Origin: SbD1 sp039679945
GTDB taxonomy: Bacteria; Desulfobacterota; Syntrophobacteria; Syntrophobacterales; Syntrophobacteraceae
DNA: 64,000 nt
Reading direction: 5' to 3'
Assembly: GCA_039679945.1 (NCBI GenBank)
Contig: JBDKTY010000039.1
Span: forward strand, 1 to 64,000
Made by a program: the position numbers and the translations under genes. This document shows positions 42,859-52,052 of this stretch, piece after piece (the first letter of the stretch is position 1; each line of letters begins with the position of its first letter). The notes beneath the pieces were generated by a model, which ran no database searches, was not told the DNA's origin, and worked only from the letters and a program-made list of their open reading frames with translations.

Positions 42859-44189
42859 GAATAGGAATCTCTCGGACCGGGTGAGGAGGAGAATACGACC
42901 TTGCCGTCGACCAGAGTCATGAAGGCCGATCCGCGCACTCTTCGGCCGTGAAAGGGACAGTTCCTGCTTTTCGATCTGAATGTGTTGACGTCTATGACGT
43001 ATTCCATGTCCGTGTCGATCACGGTTAAATCGGCGGGAACTCCGCGCTGGAGCGTTCCAAAGGGCACCTTCAGTATGGCCGCCGGCTGACAGGAGATCCT
43101 GGCGATGGCTTGGAGGGGCGTCAGATGTCCCTCACGCACGAGATCGAGGATCAGGGGGAGCGAGGATTCGAGCCCTATCATCCCGTTGGATGCGTATTCA
43201 AACTCCACATCCTTGTCCACGGAACTGTGGGGAGCGTGATCCGATGCTATGGCATCCAGGGTTCCATCGGAAAGACCGGCCTTGATCGCCGCGACGTCCT
43301 CGGGGGTGCGAATGGGAGGGTTGACCTTATAGACCGTATTGAAGCCGTCGATGAGTTCCTCGGTGAGTGTGAAATAGTGCGGGGCGGTCTCCGCGGTGAT
43401 GACGATGCCGCGCTTTTTCGCGCTCCGAATGAGTTCCACGGAACCCGCGGTGCTGACATGAGCGATGTGCAGCCGACCGCGCGTGAGTTCTGCAAGGAGG
43501 ATGTCCCGCGCCACCATAACCTCTTCCGCGGCATCCGGAATACCGCGCAATCCGAGGCGGGTGGAGACGGCCCCCTCGTTCATGAGTCCGCCGGCGGAAA
43601 GATTTGCTTCTTCGCAATGGCTGATAACGAGCAGGTCAAACGTTTTTGCGTATTCGAGAGCGCGCCGCATGAGAAGAGCATTCATCACCGGACGGCCGTC
43701 ATCGGAAACGGCAACGACGCCCGACGCGCGCAACTCGCCGTATTCGGCCATGCTCTTGCCCTCCAGCCCGCTGCTGATCGCGGCGACCGGAAAAACGCGG
43801 CATGAACCCTCTTCCCGCGCTCTTTCCAAGATGAACTGCGTCACGGCAGCGCAATCATTGACCGGATGCGTATTGGGCATGCACGCCACACCGGTGAATC
43901 CTCCCGCCACCGCCGCCCGGGTGCCCGTGGCGATCGTCTCCTTGTATTCTTCACCGGGTTCACGAAGGTGAACATGCATGTCGATAAGACCCGGGACAAT
44001 CCATTTGCCGGAAGCATCGATCTCCCGTGGTCGAGGCGAGAAATCCTTCCCCAGTACAATCGATGGACCGATTTCGGCGATCTTGCCGTCGATGACCAGC
44101 AGGTCAGAAACCTGGTCGAGGCCCCGTGCGGGATCCAATACTCTGCCATTTCGGAAAATGAGAGCGGCGGAATCAGAGTTCTTTTTCAT
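42855..44189 (-). CDS. pyrC: Dihydroorotase, class I
   Basis: 444 residues. Metal motif DMHVHLREPG, then VACMPNTHPVND and the catalytic Asp in AIASDHAPH. Length and motifs are those of the class I enzyme, which in several bacteria forms a complex with aspartate transcarbamoylase. It closes carbamoyl-aspartate to dihydroorotate in pyrimidine synthesis. It follows pyrB by 51 bp and overlaps the NtrC-type regulator gene by 4 bp. Confidence 0.95.
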   Translation of the reverse strand: MKKNSDSAALIFRNGRVLDPARGLDQVSDLLVIDGKIAEIGPSIVLGKDFSPRPREIDASGKWIVPGLIDMHVHLREPGEEYKETIATGTRAAVAGGFTGVACMPNTHPVNDCAAVTQFILERAREEGSCRVFPVAAISSGLEGKSMAEYGELRASGVVAVSDDGRPVMNALLMRRALEYAKTFDLLVISHCEEANLSAGGLMNEGAVSTRLGLRGIPDAAEEVMVARDILLAELTRGRLHIAHVSTAGSVELIRSAKKRGIVITAETAPHYFTLTEELIDGFNTVYKVNPPIRTPEDVAAIKAGLSDGTLDAIASDHAPHSSVDKDVEFEYASNGMIGLESSLPLILDLVREGHLTPLQAIARISCQPAAILKVPFGTLQRGVPADLTVIDTDMEYVIDVNTFRSKSRNCPFHGRRVRGSAFMTLVDGKVVFSSSPGPRDSYS

Positions 44190-44240
44190 TGCGGCTCCGG
44201 ATAGGTAGAAACCGGGGCGAACTCGCGCCCGGCATTTCCT

Positions 44241-45158
44241 TTATCGTTGAGCGAGAAGATAGAGGAGCGCCATTCTTACGGCGACACCGTTGGTAACCTG
44301 GTCGAGTATAACGGAATAGGGACCATCGGCAACCTCGGGGCTGATCTCAACCCCGCGATTGATCGGCCCGGGGTGCATGATGAGGATGTCTGGTCTGGCT
44401 TTTTTGAGCCTGGAGGAATTGATCCCGTAGAATGCGGAGTACTCACGAAGCGAGGGCAGTAGCATCTGCTGCTGTCTCTCTTTCTGGAGGCGCAGGACCA
44501 TGATGACATCAGCGTCGGGTACACAGTCCTCGAGGCGATGATAGACCTCGACTCCCATGGACTCGATCTGAGGCGGTATCAGCGTGGTGGGACCGCACAC
44601 CGCCACTTTGGCGCCCATTTTGGGGAGCCCGTGGATATTCGACCGCGCGACCCGGCTGTGGAAAATATCGCCCACGATCAATACATTGATACCGTCCAGG
44701 CGCTTCTTGTGCTCAAGGATGGTGAGCATGTCCAGAAGGGCCTGAGAAGGGTGCTCGTGCATGCCGTCGCCCGCGTTGATGACGGAGGCCGTGGTTTTGT
44801 CGGCAAGCATATGGGGCGCTCCGGATGCCGAGTGCCGGACGACAAAAACGTCCGGGCGCATGGCCTCGAGGTTCTTGAGGGTGTCGAGAAGAGTCTCGCC
44901 CTTTACCATGGAACTGGTGGAACCGGCAATGGAGTATGTGTCCGCGCTAAGCCGCTTGGCGGCGATGTCGAAGGAGGTCCTGGTGCGTGTGCTCGGCTCG
45001 TAGAAGAGATGGATTACCGTTTTGCCTCTTAGCGGGGGCGCCTTCTTGATCGTCCGGGTGTTAATCTCTTTAAGGCTTTGAGCCAGCTCCAGTATATGCT
45101 CGATTTCGCCAGCCTCCAGGTCGCGAATGCCCAGAAGGTCTTTCCGGTTGAATCTCAT
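44241..45158 (-). CDS. pyrB: Aspartate carbamoyltransferase catalytic subunit
   Basis: 305 residues from the ATG at 45158, preceded by GAGGA 7 bp upstream; a longer frame to 45266 is unconserved. Carbamoyl-phosphate site in FYEPSTRTRTSF, aspartate-binding His-Pro in MHPGPINRG. It makes carbamoyl-aspartate, the first committed pyrimidine step. No pyrI regulatory subunit is present, consistent with an enzyme paired with class I dihydroorotase. No PyrR attenuator could be recognised upstream. Confidence 0.95.
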   Translation of the reverse strand: MRFNRKDLLGIRDLEAGEIEHILELAQSLKEINTRTIKKAPPLRGKTVIHLFYEPSTRTRTSFDIAAKRLSADTYSIAGSTSSMVKGETLLDTLKNLEAMRPDVFVVRHSASGAPHMLADKTTASVINAGDGMHEHPSQALLDMLTILEHKKRLDGINVLIVGDIFHSRVARSNIHGLPKMGAKVAVCGPTTLIPPQIESMGVEVYHRLEDCVPDADVIMVLRLQKERQQQMLLPSLREYSAFYGINSSRLKKARPDILIMHPGPINRGVEISPEVADGPYSVILDQVTNGVAVRMALLYLLAQR

Positions 45159-45519
45159 ACTCGGTTCCTCACGATTTCCCGGTGGATCGGCCTCTCGAAT
45201 GGACAGGATGTTTTCTTTCCTGATCGGGGAGAGAAGATAGCCGTCTCTCCCGGTTTTGTATCTCAACCGAATAATCTAGCATGACACCGACCATCATGGG
45301 TAATCGAAAATAGATGACAGGTCAAAAAAACGGCGGAAGAACTCTCCCGCGGCCTTCAAAAAGTGCAAACTCCCTTAAATTTGTGCTGAGCCATTTTCGA
45401 TTTATCATATATAATCATCACCCAAAAGGGATAGATAGTTTGCGGTTTCCATTTCTGCCTTGACTCGTGTCGATACCGGCGTTAAATGGGACCGCACTTT
45501 TTTTGCGAAAGGAGTAAGA
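45159..45519. other. Divergent intergenic region between pyrB and greA
   Basis: No gene is seen. A perfect -10 hexamer TATAAT lies at 45410-45415 about 105 bp before greA; its -35 is poor. No terminator-antiterminator structure of the PyrR type was recognised on the pyrB side. Confidence 0.45.
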
Positions 45520-45990
45520 ATGGCGAGGGTTCCAATTACCCGCGAGGGTTACGAGAAGTTGAAAATCGAGTTGCAGCGTCTGCAAAAAGAAGAACGCCCG
45601 ACAGTGATCAGGGCCATCGAGGAAGCCAGGGGGCACGGCGACCTCTCCGAGAACGCGGAGTACGAAGCCGCCAAAGATAAGCAGGGCATGATCGAGGGAA
45701 AAATTCAGGAACTCAACGACAAAATGGCGCATTCCCAAATAATCGACCTGCCAGCGAAGGTCAACGGCAGAGTCATCTTCGGATGCAAGGTGATCGTCGA
45801 GGATATAGAGACCGGCGAAGTCTGCTCATACCGGCTGGTCGGCCCCTATGAGGCAGACGTGCAATCCGGTACCCTTTCAGTAATTTCTCCTCTCGGCAAA
45901 GCCCTTATCGGCAAGGAAGAAGGAGACGAAGTAAAGGTCCAAACGCCCAAGGGAGTCCGCAACATGGAAGTTCGCGAAGTTCTGCCCTGA
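45520..45990 (+). CDS. greA: Transcription elongation factor GreA
   Basis: 156 residues from the ATG at 45520 (GGAG 6 bp upstream). The N-terminal coiled coil begins TREGYEKLKIELQRL and carries the DLSENAEYEAAKD motif whose acidic tip enters the polymerase channel. The C-terminal FKBP-like domain ends SPLGKALIGKEEGDEV. It rescues backtracked RNA polymerase by stimulating transcript cleavage. Typical length; an in-frame extension upstream is rejected. Confidence 0.96.
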   Translation: MARVPITREGYEKLKIELQRLQKEERPTVIRAIEEARGHGDLSENAEYEAAKDKQGMIEGKIQELNDKMAHSQIIDLPAKVNGRVIFGCKVIVEDIETGEVCSYRLVGPYEADVQSGTLSVISPLGKALIGKEEGDEVKVQTPKGVRNMEVREVLP

Positions 45991-46314
45991 TTGGCCTTTC
46001 CTCCGATAAACCCATATATATAGAGAAACCCTCCGCTTACTCCTTGAAGGTCCGGGAATACGGATAGAATTGCACGGAATTGCGGCGGAACGCCTGGAAA
46101 CAGGGCCGGATTCCGTGCACATCTTTCAGGCGAGCGGTTCGCGCATAGGAGTAGCCGCTAGACGTTAGCTGGTGGTGTGTAGTTGTTAACAGTTTAGAAT
46201 GCCACATATTATTCTGTGTTTTTCATTGAATTCTCCCTCGATTTTGATACAATTCCAGTGATCCATCCCACACCACGCACCCCGGATTCCTAATCCAAGG
46301 AGAACCTGGAGAGC

Positions 46315-47238
46315 ATGAATATCCTGAAACACCGCAAATTGGTCCTCTTCATGCTTATGCTCTCGTTGACCGCCTGCGGCGGTATGTCTCCCGCGCATCA
46401 GGCTGTCATAAACGAGCGGAGCAGCACCGTTGACATCGATATGCCGGTTTTCGAAAACCGGTTGGAAACAGACCATTTCGTGCTCAAATGGACCGGGAAG
46501 AGTTCTCATTCCGGCGACAATATCTATGATTCCGCCATAATCAAGGATACAGCCGATTATTTGGAGACCGCGTGGGGGAAGTATACCTCCCTTTTCGGCA
46601 GGCAACCCTATATGGCTCCAGGCAGGGACAAGATTGACGTGGTCTTTCGGGATATCGACTGCTATGGGCTTGCCGATCCTCCGGACGGTCCCATCCAGTT
46701 CAATTCACAGGCGTGGGTGAAAAAGCCCGGAATACGCCAACCGACCTCCGCCCATGAACTATTCCACAAAATGCAGTACGCTTATGGGTATAAAACTAAG
46801 TGGAACCCTAAGAAACCTTTTCTGTGGTTTACGGAAGGGACAGCGGCCTGGTCCGAGGTGTTTGTCTGGGGAAAGGTGAGCCGCGCATGCAAGGTGGACG
46901 AAATCTTCAGGGATACCCGCCTCGACCTCTATGAGGCGGAGGATATGGCTATGCCCTTCTGGATCTTTTTTGTCGCCGGCAACCATGAACATGCCAACGA
47001 TAGCCTCATGGTCAGACTGTTCGAGAAATGCGAACAGCTGGGGGACATACGGCATGCGCTCGATCAGGTAATCAATGAAAATTATGGACGCGCCGATGCT
47101 TTTTTCTCTTCTTTTTCCAGCGCGCGCAAGAACGGGTTTTTTGCTGATCGGTGCAGATTGCCCTACAAGTGCATTTTGGGACCCGATGGAAAAGACGTAG
47201 TGGACAAAGTGAAGTGCCTTCAGAAAAAACCGAGTTGA
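46315..47238 (+). CDS. Lipoprotein gluzincin-type metalloprotease
   Basis: 307 residues. A lipoprotein signal ends at LTAC (C21), so it should be lipid-anchored in the envelope. The protease motif HELFH (147-151) is followed by E174 in WFTEG, the third zinc ligand of gluzincins. Resembles putative secreted metalloproteases of deltaproteobacteria and Myxococcus (MXAN_6640-like); the family assignment is tentative. Monocistronic. The 325 bp before it (45991-46314) contain no gene and no clear terminator for greA. Confidence 0.75.
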   Translation: MNILKHRKLVLFMLMLSLTACGGMSPAHQAVINERSSTVDIDMPVFENRLETDHFVLKWTGKSSHSGDNIYDSAIIKDTADYLETAWGKYTSLFGRQPYMAPGRDKIDVVFRDIDCYGLADPPDGPIQFNSQAWVKKPGIRQPTSAHELFHKMQYAYGYKTKWNPKKPFLWFTEGTAAWSEVFVWGKVSRACKVDEIFRDTRLDLYEAEDMAMPFWIFFVAGNHEHANDSLMVRLFEKCEQLGDIRHALDQVINENYGRADAFFSSFSSARKNGFFADRCRLPYKCILGPDGKDVVDKVKCLQKKPS

Positions 47239-47355
47239 AGCGGCTGATGAAGATAAGTATTTGAACCTGTGCCGCCGTGGTGATTATGGCGGTTCCCACC
47301 GAGGCCGCGGCCTTCGTCGCAGACCCCCCGCTGTAGTTTCGGTTACCGGCTTAAA

Positions 47356-47547
47356 CTATTCTTTAGGCGTATCCATTACAGCCGGATGTGAATCGATTCC
47401 GATAATACGTCCTACCGAAGTTCCTGTTGCGGTTATCCCTTCGGGATCAATGCTTACCCATATCGTGGCCGTAACCTCGCTATCCCTGGCGTCCTTCACC
47501 GAGGTCCCATAAAACCAAGCCGCGCCGGCTGTACCGACGGCGCCATA
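47356..47547 (-). pseudogene. Possible remnant of a coding sequence
   Basis: A 63-codon open stretch on the minus strand, ended by TAG at 47356-47358 and cut upstream by a stop at 47548. Its translation contains WFYGTSVKDARDSEVTATIW and later IGIDSHPAVMDTPKE, which looks like the end of a real protein, yet there is no start codon with a ribosome site. It may be the C-terminal relic of a decayed gene. The complementary frame is also open, which weakens the case. No family is recognised. Confidence 0.25.
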
Positions 47548-47792
47548 TCACGGCGTACTCATACGCTATCATCCTCTCCGGGGGAGGAAAATATTGAACC
47601 ATGGTCCATGCGTGTCCCAACCGCTGGGACGCATATGCGATAGCGGCGGATCGACGTAGCCTGCCTTACGATCAACTCGCGAAGGGATTTGTTATGAGTC
47701 CGACCCGATAATTTCTTTTTTCGGCGCGGTACTAAACGCAATGCGGGACATGAGAGTTTATTTTGTTGTAATGTTGGAATAGTTATTATCTG

Positions 47793-47827
47793 ATCCACTG
47801 ATTCGCCGGGTCGGCGAACCAGTGGAT
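47793..47827. repeat. Long imperfect hairpin before the DsbD-like gene
   Basis: Arms 47793-47808 and 47812-47827 pair over 16 bp with one mismatch around a 3-nt loop. No T-run follows on either strand, so a standard terminator is unlikely. It ends 36 bp before the ATG of the DsbD-like gene. The remaining parts of 47239-47863 hold only the doubtful coding remnant. Confidence 0.75.
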
Positions 47828-47863
47828 GAGTTGTGATATTGCGGGAAGAACAATGGAGACGAC

Positions 47864-49249
47864 ATGAGGCACAGGTCTGCGGTCTTTTTAATTTGCTTTC
47901 TCATCGCCGCCGCGGGCTGTTTGGCAATTGGTCCGGTTGGGAGCTTCGGAGTGGAAACAGCCGTTAGCGCCCCGGCGCCTGATCAAACTGCCGGGGCAGC
48001 CGCTCCCGAGGGGGACAAATCCGGCATGGGCATGCTCGGCGCAATTCTTGGGATTTTCCTGGGTGGAATCACACTCAATCTTACCCCCTGCATTTACCCG
48101 CTCATCCCGGTGACTATTTCCTACTTCGGGGGCAAATCCATCGGGAAGCAGGAGGGAGCGGGGATATCGAATATGGCCCTGCATTCGCTCTTGTATGTTC
48201 TGGGCCTCTCGGCCATGAACTCAATGCTCGGGGTTGTCGCGGCGCTTTCCGGCAAGCTTGTCGGAGCCGTGCTGCAAAACCCCGTAACACTGGTGGTGGT
48301 TGCCGCGATACTCACTCTTTTCGCGTTGAGCATGTTCGGCTTTTGGGAGTTGCGGCTGCCCAATTCACTGGTTGGGGCCGCCTCGAAGAACTATGCCGGG
48401 TATTTCGGCAGCTTTTTCATTGGATTAACGTTGGGGGTCGTCGCAGCGCCGTGTATCGGCCCGTTTGTGGTGGGATTGCTTGTCTGGGTGGCAAGTACCG
48501 GCAATCCATGGTTCGGTTTTCTGATATTTTTCAGTCTCAGCCTTGGAATGGGACTGCCTCTGTTCGTTCTGGCAATGCTGTCGGGTCGTTTGCGGCGTCT
48601 GCCGCGCTCCGGAGAATGGATGCTTTGGGTCCGCAAGCTGATGGGTTGGGTGTTGATCGGGATGGCTGCTTATTTCCTGAGGTCAATCCTTTCCGATACG
48701 GCTGGAACCACGCTGATGAGTGCCGTTGCTCTGGCGGGGGGCATTCATCTGGGCTGGCTCGATTCGAGTACGGCCGGTTTCCGCGCTTTCGAGTGGATAA
48801 AGAAGGCTGGAGGAATTCTCGGCCTGGGGATTGCCGCTGCATTGTTGGTGACAACGCTTATGGGGCAGGGGGAAGGAATCAAGTGGCAGGCTTATTCGGA
48901 AAAAATTATGGATGAGGCAAGAAATTCCGGTAAGCCCATCATCATTGATTTTTCCGCTGGGTGGTGCGTACCTTGCCAGCAGATGGAGAAGGCCACCTTC
49001 CACAATTCGGCGGTGGTTGAGGAGGCCGAAAAGTATTTCGTGACAATCCGGGTCGATCTCACCGAGGGTGGAGACCGCGTAAAGGAGCGGGTTTCGCGCC
49101 GATACAATGTGCGCGGCGTCCCAACCGTCGTTTTCCTGAAGCCGGGTGGAGACGAGATTATCGATCTGCGCGTACAGCAGTTTATGGACAAAGACCGTTT
49201 TCTATCCAGGATGGCGGCCGCCAGAAAAGCGGATAGCCTGAAAGAGTGA
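47864..49249 (+). CDS. DsbD-like thiol:disulfide interchange protein
   Basis: 461 residues. A signal peptide or first helix (1-22), then the CcdA/DsbD membrane domain with its two redox cysteines in LTPCIYPLIP (C76) and APCIGPF, about eight helices, and a C-terminal thioredoxin domain with WCVPC. It carries electrons from cytoplasmic thioredoxin to the periplasm. The N-terminal DsbD-alpha immunoglobulin-like domain of the E. coli protein is absent, so its periplasmic partner must be separate, as in shorter ScsB/DsbD variants. Monocistronic. Confidence 0.9.
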   Translation: MRHRSAVFLICFLIAAAGCLAIGPVGSFGVETAVSAPAPDQTAGAAAPEGDKSGMGMLGAILGIFLGGITLNLTPCIYPLIPVTISYFGGKSIGKQEGAGISNMALHSLLYVLGLSAMNSMLGVVAALSGKLVGAVLQNPVTLVVVAAILTLFALSMFGFWELRLPNSLVGAASKNYAGYFGSFFIGLTLGVVAAPCIGPFVVGLLVWVASTGNPWFGFLIFFSLSLGMGLPLFVLAMLSGRLRRLPRSGEWMLWVRKLMGWVLIGMAAYFLRSILSDTAGTTLMSAVALAGGIHLGWLDSSTAGFRAFEWIKKAGGILGLGIAAALLVTTLMGQGEGIKWQAYSEKIMDEARNSGKPIIIDFSAGWCVPCQQMEKATFHNSAVVEEAEKYFVTIRVDLTEGGDRVKERVSRRYNVRGVPTVVFLKPGGDEIIDLRVQQFMDKDRFLSRMAAARKADSLKE

Positions 49250-49296
49250 TATCATCCGAGAATCCCGAGGAGACACGGCGCGAGGGCCGGGGAGAA

Positions 49297-49476
49297 TCAG
49301 TCGCCTGCTGATGTATCATCTTTCAATGCCCTCAGACTTCCAATCACGTCCATTACGGCTTCGGTTCTGGCCCTTGGCTCCTCATACCCGCGCTCGAACT
49401 GATATATTTGAAAAATGTCGATGGATTTTTCGAGAATGATCCTGAGCTGTTCAGAATCGAGGAGATACTTCGGCAT
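49297..49476 (-). CDS. Small conserved-looking protein of unknown function
   Basis: 59 residues starting MPKYLLDSEQLRIILEKSID, with no membrane segment or cysteine. GGAGG lies 6 bp before the ATG, a strong sign that the gene is real and starts here and not at the in-frame 49665. It is largely alpha-helical in appearance. No family recognised. It is convergent with the DsbD-like gene. Confidence 0.7.
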   Translation of the reverse strand: MPKYLLDSEQLRIILEKSIDIFQIYQFERGYEEPRARTEAVMDVIGSLRALKDDTSAGD

Positions 49477-49882
49477 GATTGTCCTCCACAAGTTCCAGAT
49501 AGAGATAATTATGGGCTGAGCGGCAACCCGCGGAGTCGAGAAGGGCTTTTTTCCCGCATTTTCCGTGTCGAGCCTGCTCTGGATTCTTAGATCGGCTGTT
49601 TTTAAAAAATACTGAATTATTGACGTACCATTTCCGAACAACCCGTGCTTGTATGAAATATGCATTTCATTTGTTTCCGGAACAAGTTCGGTTGGACCGC
49701 GTTGTGTTTCCGCCCGGTTGGAAGACGATTTGAACCGGACCGAACCCCGTATGCCGCCGAGGGGTGAAGAAGTTTTTGACCGGAAGGGCCGTATTCCGCT
49801 AAATACTGGAAAGCGGTTCGTGTTCGCTAAAATCTTCCCTAATCCTCATTTCGGTGACATTTCGTAAAGGGGAGCAGTATTC
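49477..49882. other. Intergenic region before the transglycosylase gene
   Basis: About 400 bp with no convincing gene. A 72-codon plus-strand frame at 49649-49867 has no ribosome site and no protein-like pattern. The region should contain divergent promoters for the two flanking genes. Confidence 0.4.
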
Positions 49883-50986
49883 ATGATTGTAGAAAGAACT
49901 TGCAGAGCGGGAATCCTCTTTTTGATCGTGGTCCTATGGCTCGGCTTTTCAGGTGGTGGCAGTTGGGGCGGAGTAGAGTCAGCAGCGCCGAGGGCCATAA
50001 TGGTGGTTCCATATTTTTCGATTCCAGACAAGATGGAGCTTTGCGGGGAACCTGTTCCGCTGGAATCGTCCGACATTCGGGAAAGATTTGACCGGGAGTT
50101 TACATCGATCGTCTACAGCCATGGTAAAGTCTATCTTTGGCTCAAACGGATGGATCGCTATTTCCCGTGGATTGAAAAGCAGCTCGCCGCGAGAGGGCTT
50201 CCGGATGATTTAAAGTATGTTGCGGTTGCCGAGAGTGATTTGATGATCTCGGCGGTTTCAAGCGCGGGCGCCGCCGGCCCCTGGCAATTCATGGCGCAGA
50301 CGGCCCAACAATTCGGCATGAGCCAGAGCGCCACGGTGGACGAGCGGTATGACTTCGAGACATCGGCGTTGGGGGCATTCAAATATTTGAAAAACCTGAA
50401 CGGAGAATTCCAGAACTGGGCGCTCGCTATCGCCGCCTACAACTGCGGGGAGAAGAGGGTGCAGGATGAAATCCGCAGGCAAAAGTCGAACAGCTACTAT
50501 TTGCTGAAGCTTCCAAATGAGACTGAACGATATGTGTTCAGAATTCTTGCCATCAAGGAAATACTTAGAAATCCGGCTAAGTACGGATACAACGTGCCAA
50601 AGGGTTCGGGATACCAGCCGATAATTGTCGAGAAGGTGCCCATCAACCTTCCGGGACCGGTTTCGATAACAACAGTCGCGGAAGCCGCGGGAATAACGTA
50701 TCGCGAAATGAAGATGCTGAATCCTTTTCTCATATCCGATATAGTGCCCGGCGGCGGCATCACCATAAGAGTTCCGGAAGGCAAGGGACGAGAGTTTGAA
50801 AAGAAAATCGAGGCACTCAAAAGCGAGATCAAGCCGCCGTTTGTCCTGCACAAGGTTGGTCGGGGAGATACTCTTGATGCGATTGCCCGCAGGTACAAGA
50901 CGAGCAGTCATGATATCTGCATATGGAATAAGATCAGCGATAAAAAGGTGCGTTTTGGCCAGATGCTGAAGATTTACAAACAATGA
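49883..50986 (+). CDS. MltD-like lytic transglycosylase with LysM domain
   Basis: 367 residues with an N-terminal hydrophobic export segment (about 8-30). The SLT (GH23) domain at about 95-215 has the catalytic Glu in VAVAESDL and then SSAGAAGPWQFM and LAIAAYNCGE. A C-terminal LysM domain (about 320-366, KVGRGDTLDAIARRYK) binds peptidoglycan; a second, weaker LysM-like segment lies before it. It cleaves glycan strands in the murein layer. A GGGGAG site lies 7 bp before the ATG. Confidence 0.92.
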   Translation: MIVERTCRAGILFLIVVLWLGFSGGGSWGGVESAAPRAIMVVPYFSIPDKMELCGEPVPLESSDIRERFDREFTSIVYSHGKVYLWLKRMDRYFPWIEKQLAARGLPDDLKYVAVAESDLMISAVSSAGAAGPWQFMAQTAQQFGMSQSATVDERYDFETSALGAFKYLKNLNGEFQNWALAIAAYNCGEKRVQDEIRRQKSNSYYLLKLPNETERYVFRILAIKEILRNPAKYGYNVPKGSGYQPIIVEKVPINLPGPVSITTVAEAAGITYREMKMLNPFLISDIVPGGGITIRVPEGKGREFEKKIEALKSEIKPPFVLHKVGRGDTLDAIARRYKTSSHDICIWNKISDKKVRFGQMLKIYKQ

Positions 50987-51163
50987 TGTTAAGGAACACT
51001 GCGAAACCGGGGCGCTCGGAAGTAGGGGAATTCATGCTCGCGTGTTCGCTTATGCGCATTGCACCTTGTTTTGCAGATTTATTAAATGCCTTGACAACCC
51101 TGCTGGGGGGAACTACGATAGCCGACCCAAAAAAGGTCAAAAATTCAATCATTTTGGTGCAAT

Positions 51164-51925
51164 ATGACTGATTACCGCGAATTCTCCGAGTTACTGTGTA
51201 AAAGCCGCTATGCCGTTGCATTGACGGGTGCTGGAATCTCGGTGGAGAGCGGGATTCCGGATTTTCGCAGCAAGAATGGGCTATGGTCGCGGTATGATCC
51301 CAGTGAGTACGCCTCGATTGAAGCATTTCGGTCGAATCCGGGAAAGGTTTGGAAGATGCTGGCCGAGATGGACGCTCTTTTCTCCTCGGCACAACCCAAC
51401 GCGGCACACCTTGCGCTGAGCGAGCTGGAACAGCTCGGCATCATCAAAGTCGTGGTGACCCAGAACATAGACAGTCTGCACCAGCGTGCCGGAAGCAGCA
51501 ACGTCGTGGAGTTCCATGGTCATTTCCGAAGTCTTCATTGCGACAGGTGTCTTCGGATAAGGATGCGGGACGATGCCTTGTTTGATATCCTGCCGCCGCT
51601 TTGTTCGTGCGGTGGAATACTCCGTCCGGACATCATCTTTTTTGGCGAGGGCATTCCGACAGAGGCCTTCTCCCTGGCGATCGAGGCTGCCGAGAAGTGT
51701 GACCTGATGCTCATTGTGGGGACCTCGGCGACCGTGGTGCCCGCATCTCAGCTACCGCGCATCGCGAAACGAAGGGGCGCGAAGTTGCTCGAAATCAATC
51801 CGGGTGACTCGGAACTCTCCGGCTGGCTGACCGATGCCCACATACCGGAACCCGCCGGCAGGGCGCTCGGCGCCGTTATTGAAATTGTAAGGGAAATGAG
51901 GTTTAGTACACTTTCTGGGATTTAG
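51164..51925 (+). CDS. Sir2-family NAD-dependent protein deacylase
   Basis: 253 residues. NAD-binding motifs GAGISVESGIPDFRS and TQNIDSLHQRAG, the catalytic His in EFHGHF, and a zinc module with CDRC and the compact CSC form ahead of GGILRPDIIFFGE. The CobB-type Tyr/Arg pair of desuccinylases was not clearly located, so deacetylase or deacylase cannot be told apart. It removes acyl groups from lysines at the expense of NAD. It lies between the transglycosylase and tolQ without obvious functional link. Confidence 0.92.
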   Translation: MTDYREFSELLCKSRYAVALTGAGISVESGIPDFRSKNGLWSRYDPSEYASIEAFRSNPGKVWKMLAEMDALFSSAQPNAAHLALSELEQLGIIKVVVTQNIDSLHQRAGSSNVVEFHGHFRSLHCDRCLRIRMRDDALFDILPPLCSCGGILRPDIIFFGEGIPTEAFSLAIEAAEKCDLMLIVGTSATVVPASQLPRIAKRRGAKLLEINPGDSELSGWLTDAHIPEPAGRALGAVIEIVREMRFSTLSGI

Positions 51926-51955
51926 GTGGTTGATGTGACCGATGTTATGCCTGCA

Positions 51956-51983
51956 CGCCATTCCGACCCGCGCCGGAATGGCG
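51956..51983. repeat. 10-bp hairpin between the sirtuin and tolQ genes
   Basis: Perfect arms 51956-51965 and 51974-51983 with an 8-nt loop. No T-run follows. It may mark the end of the sirtuin transcript or lie in the tolQ leader. Confidence 0.6.
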
Positions 51984-52052
51984 AATGTGTTCCACGACCG
52001 GGCGGAGCCTGCCTGATTCGTGGGACTTCTCTTAACAGGAGGAAATAAGCGG

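Noticed and set aside
41830..42864. 344-codon plus-strand frame
   Set aside because: Antisense to the NtrC-family regulator; no recognisable domain.
45159..45485. PyrR-type attenuator before pyrB
   Set aside because: No terminator/antiterminator pair or PyrR-binding loop could be drawn on the pyrB side.
49649..49867. 72-codon plus-strand frame
   Set aside because: No ribosome site, no structural pattern, and it ends just before the well-supported transglycosylase start.
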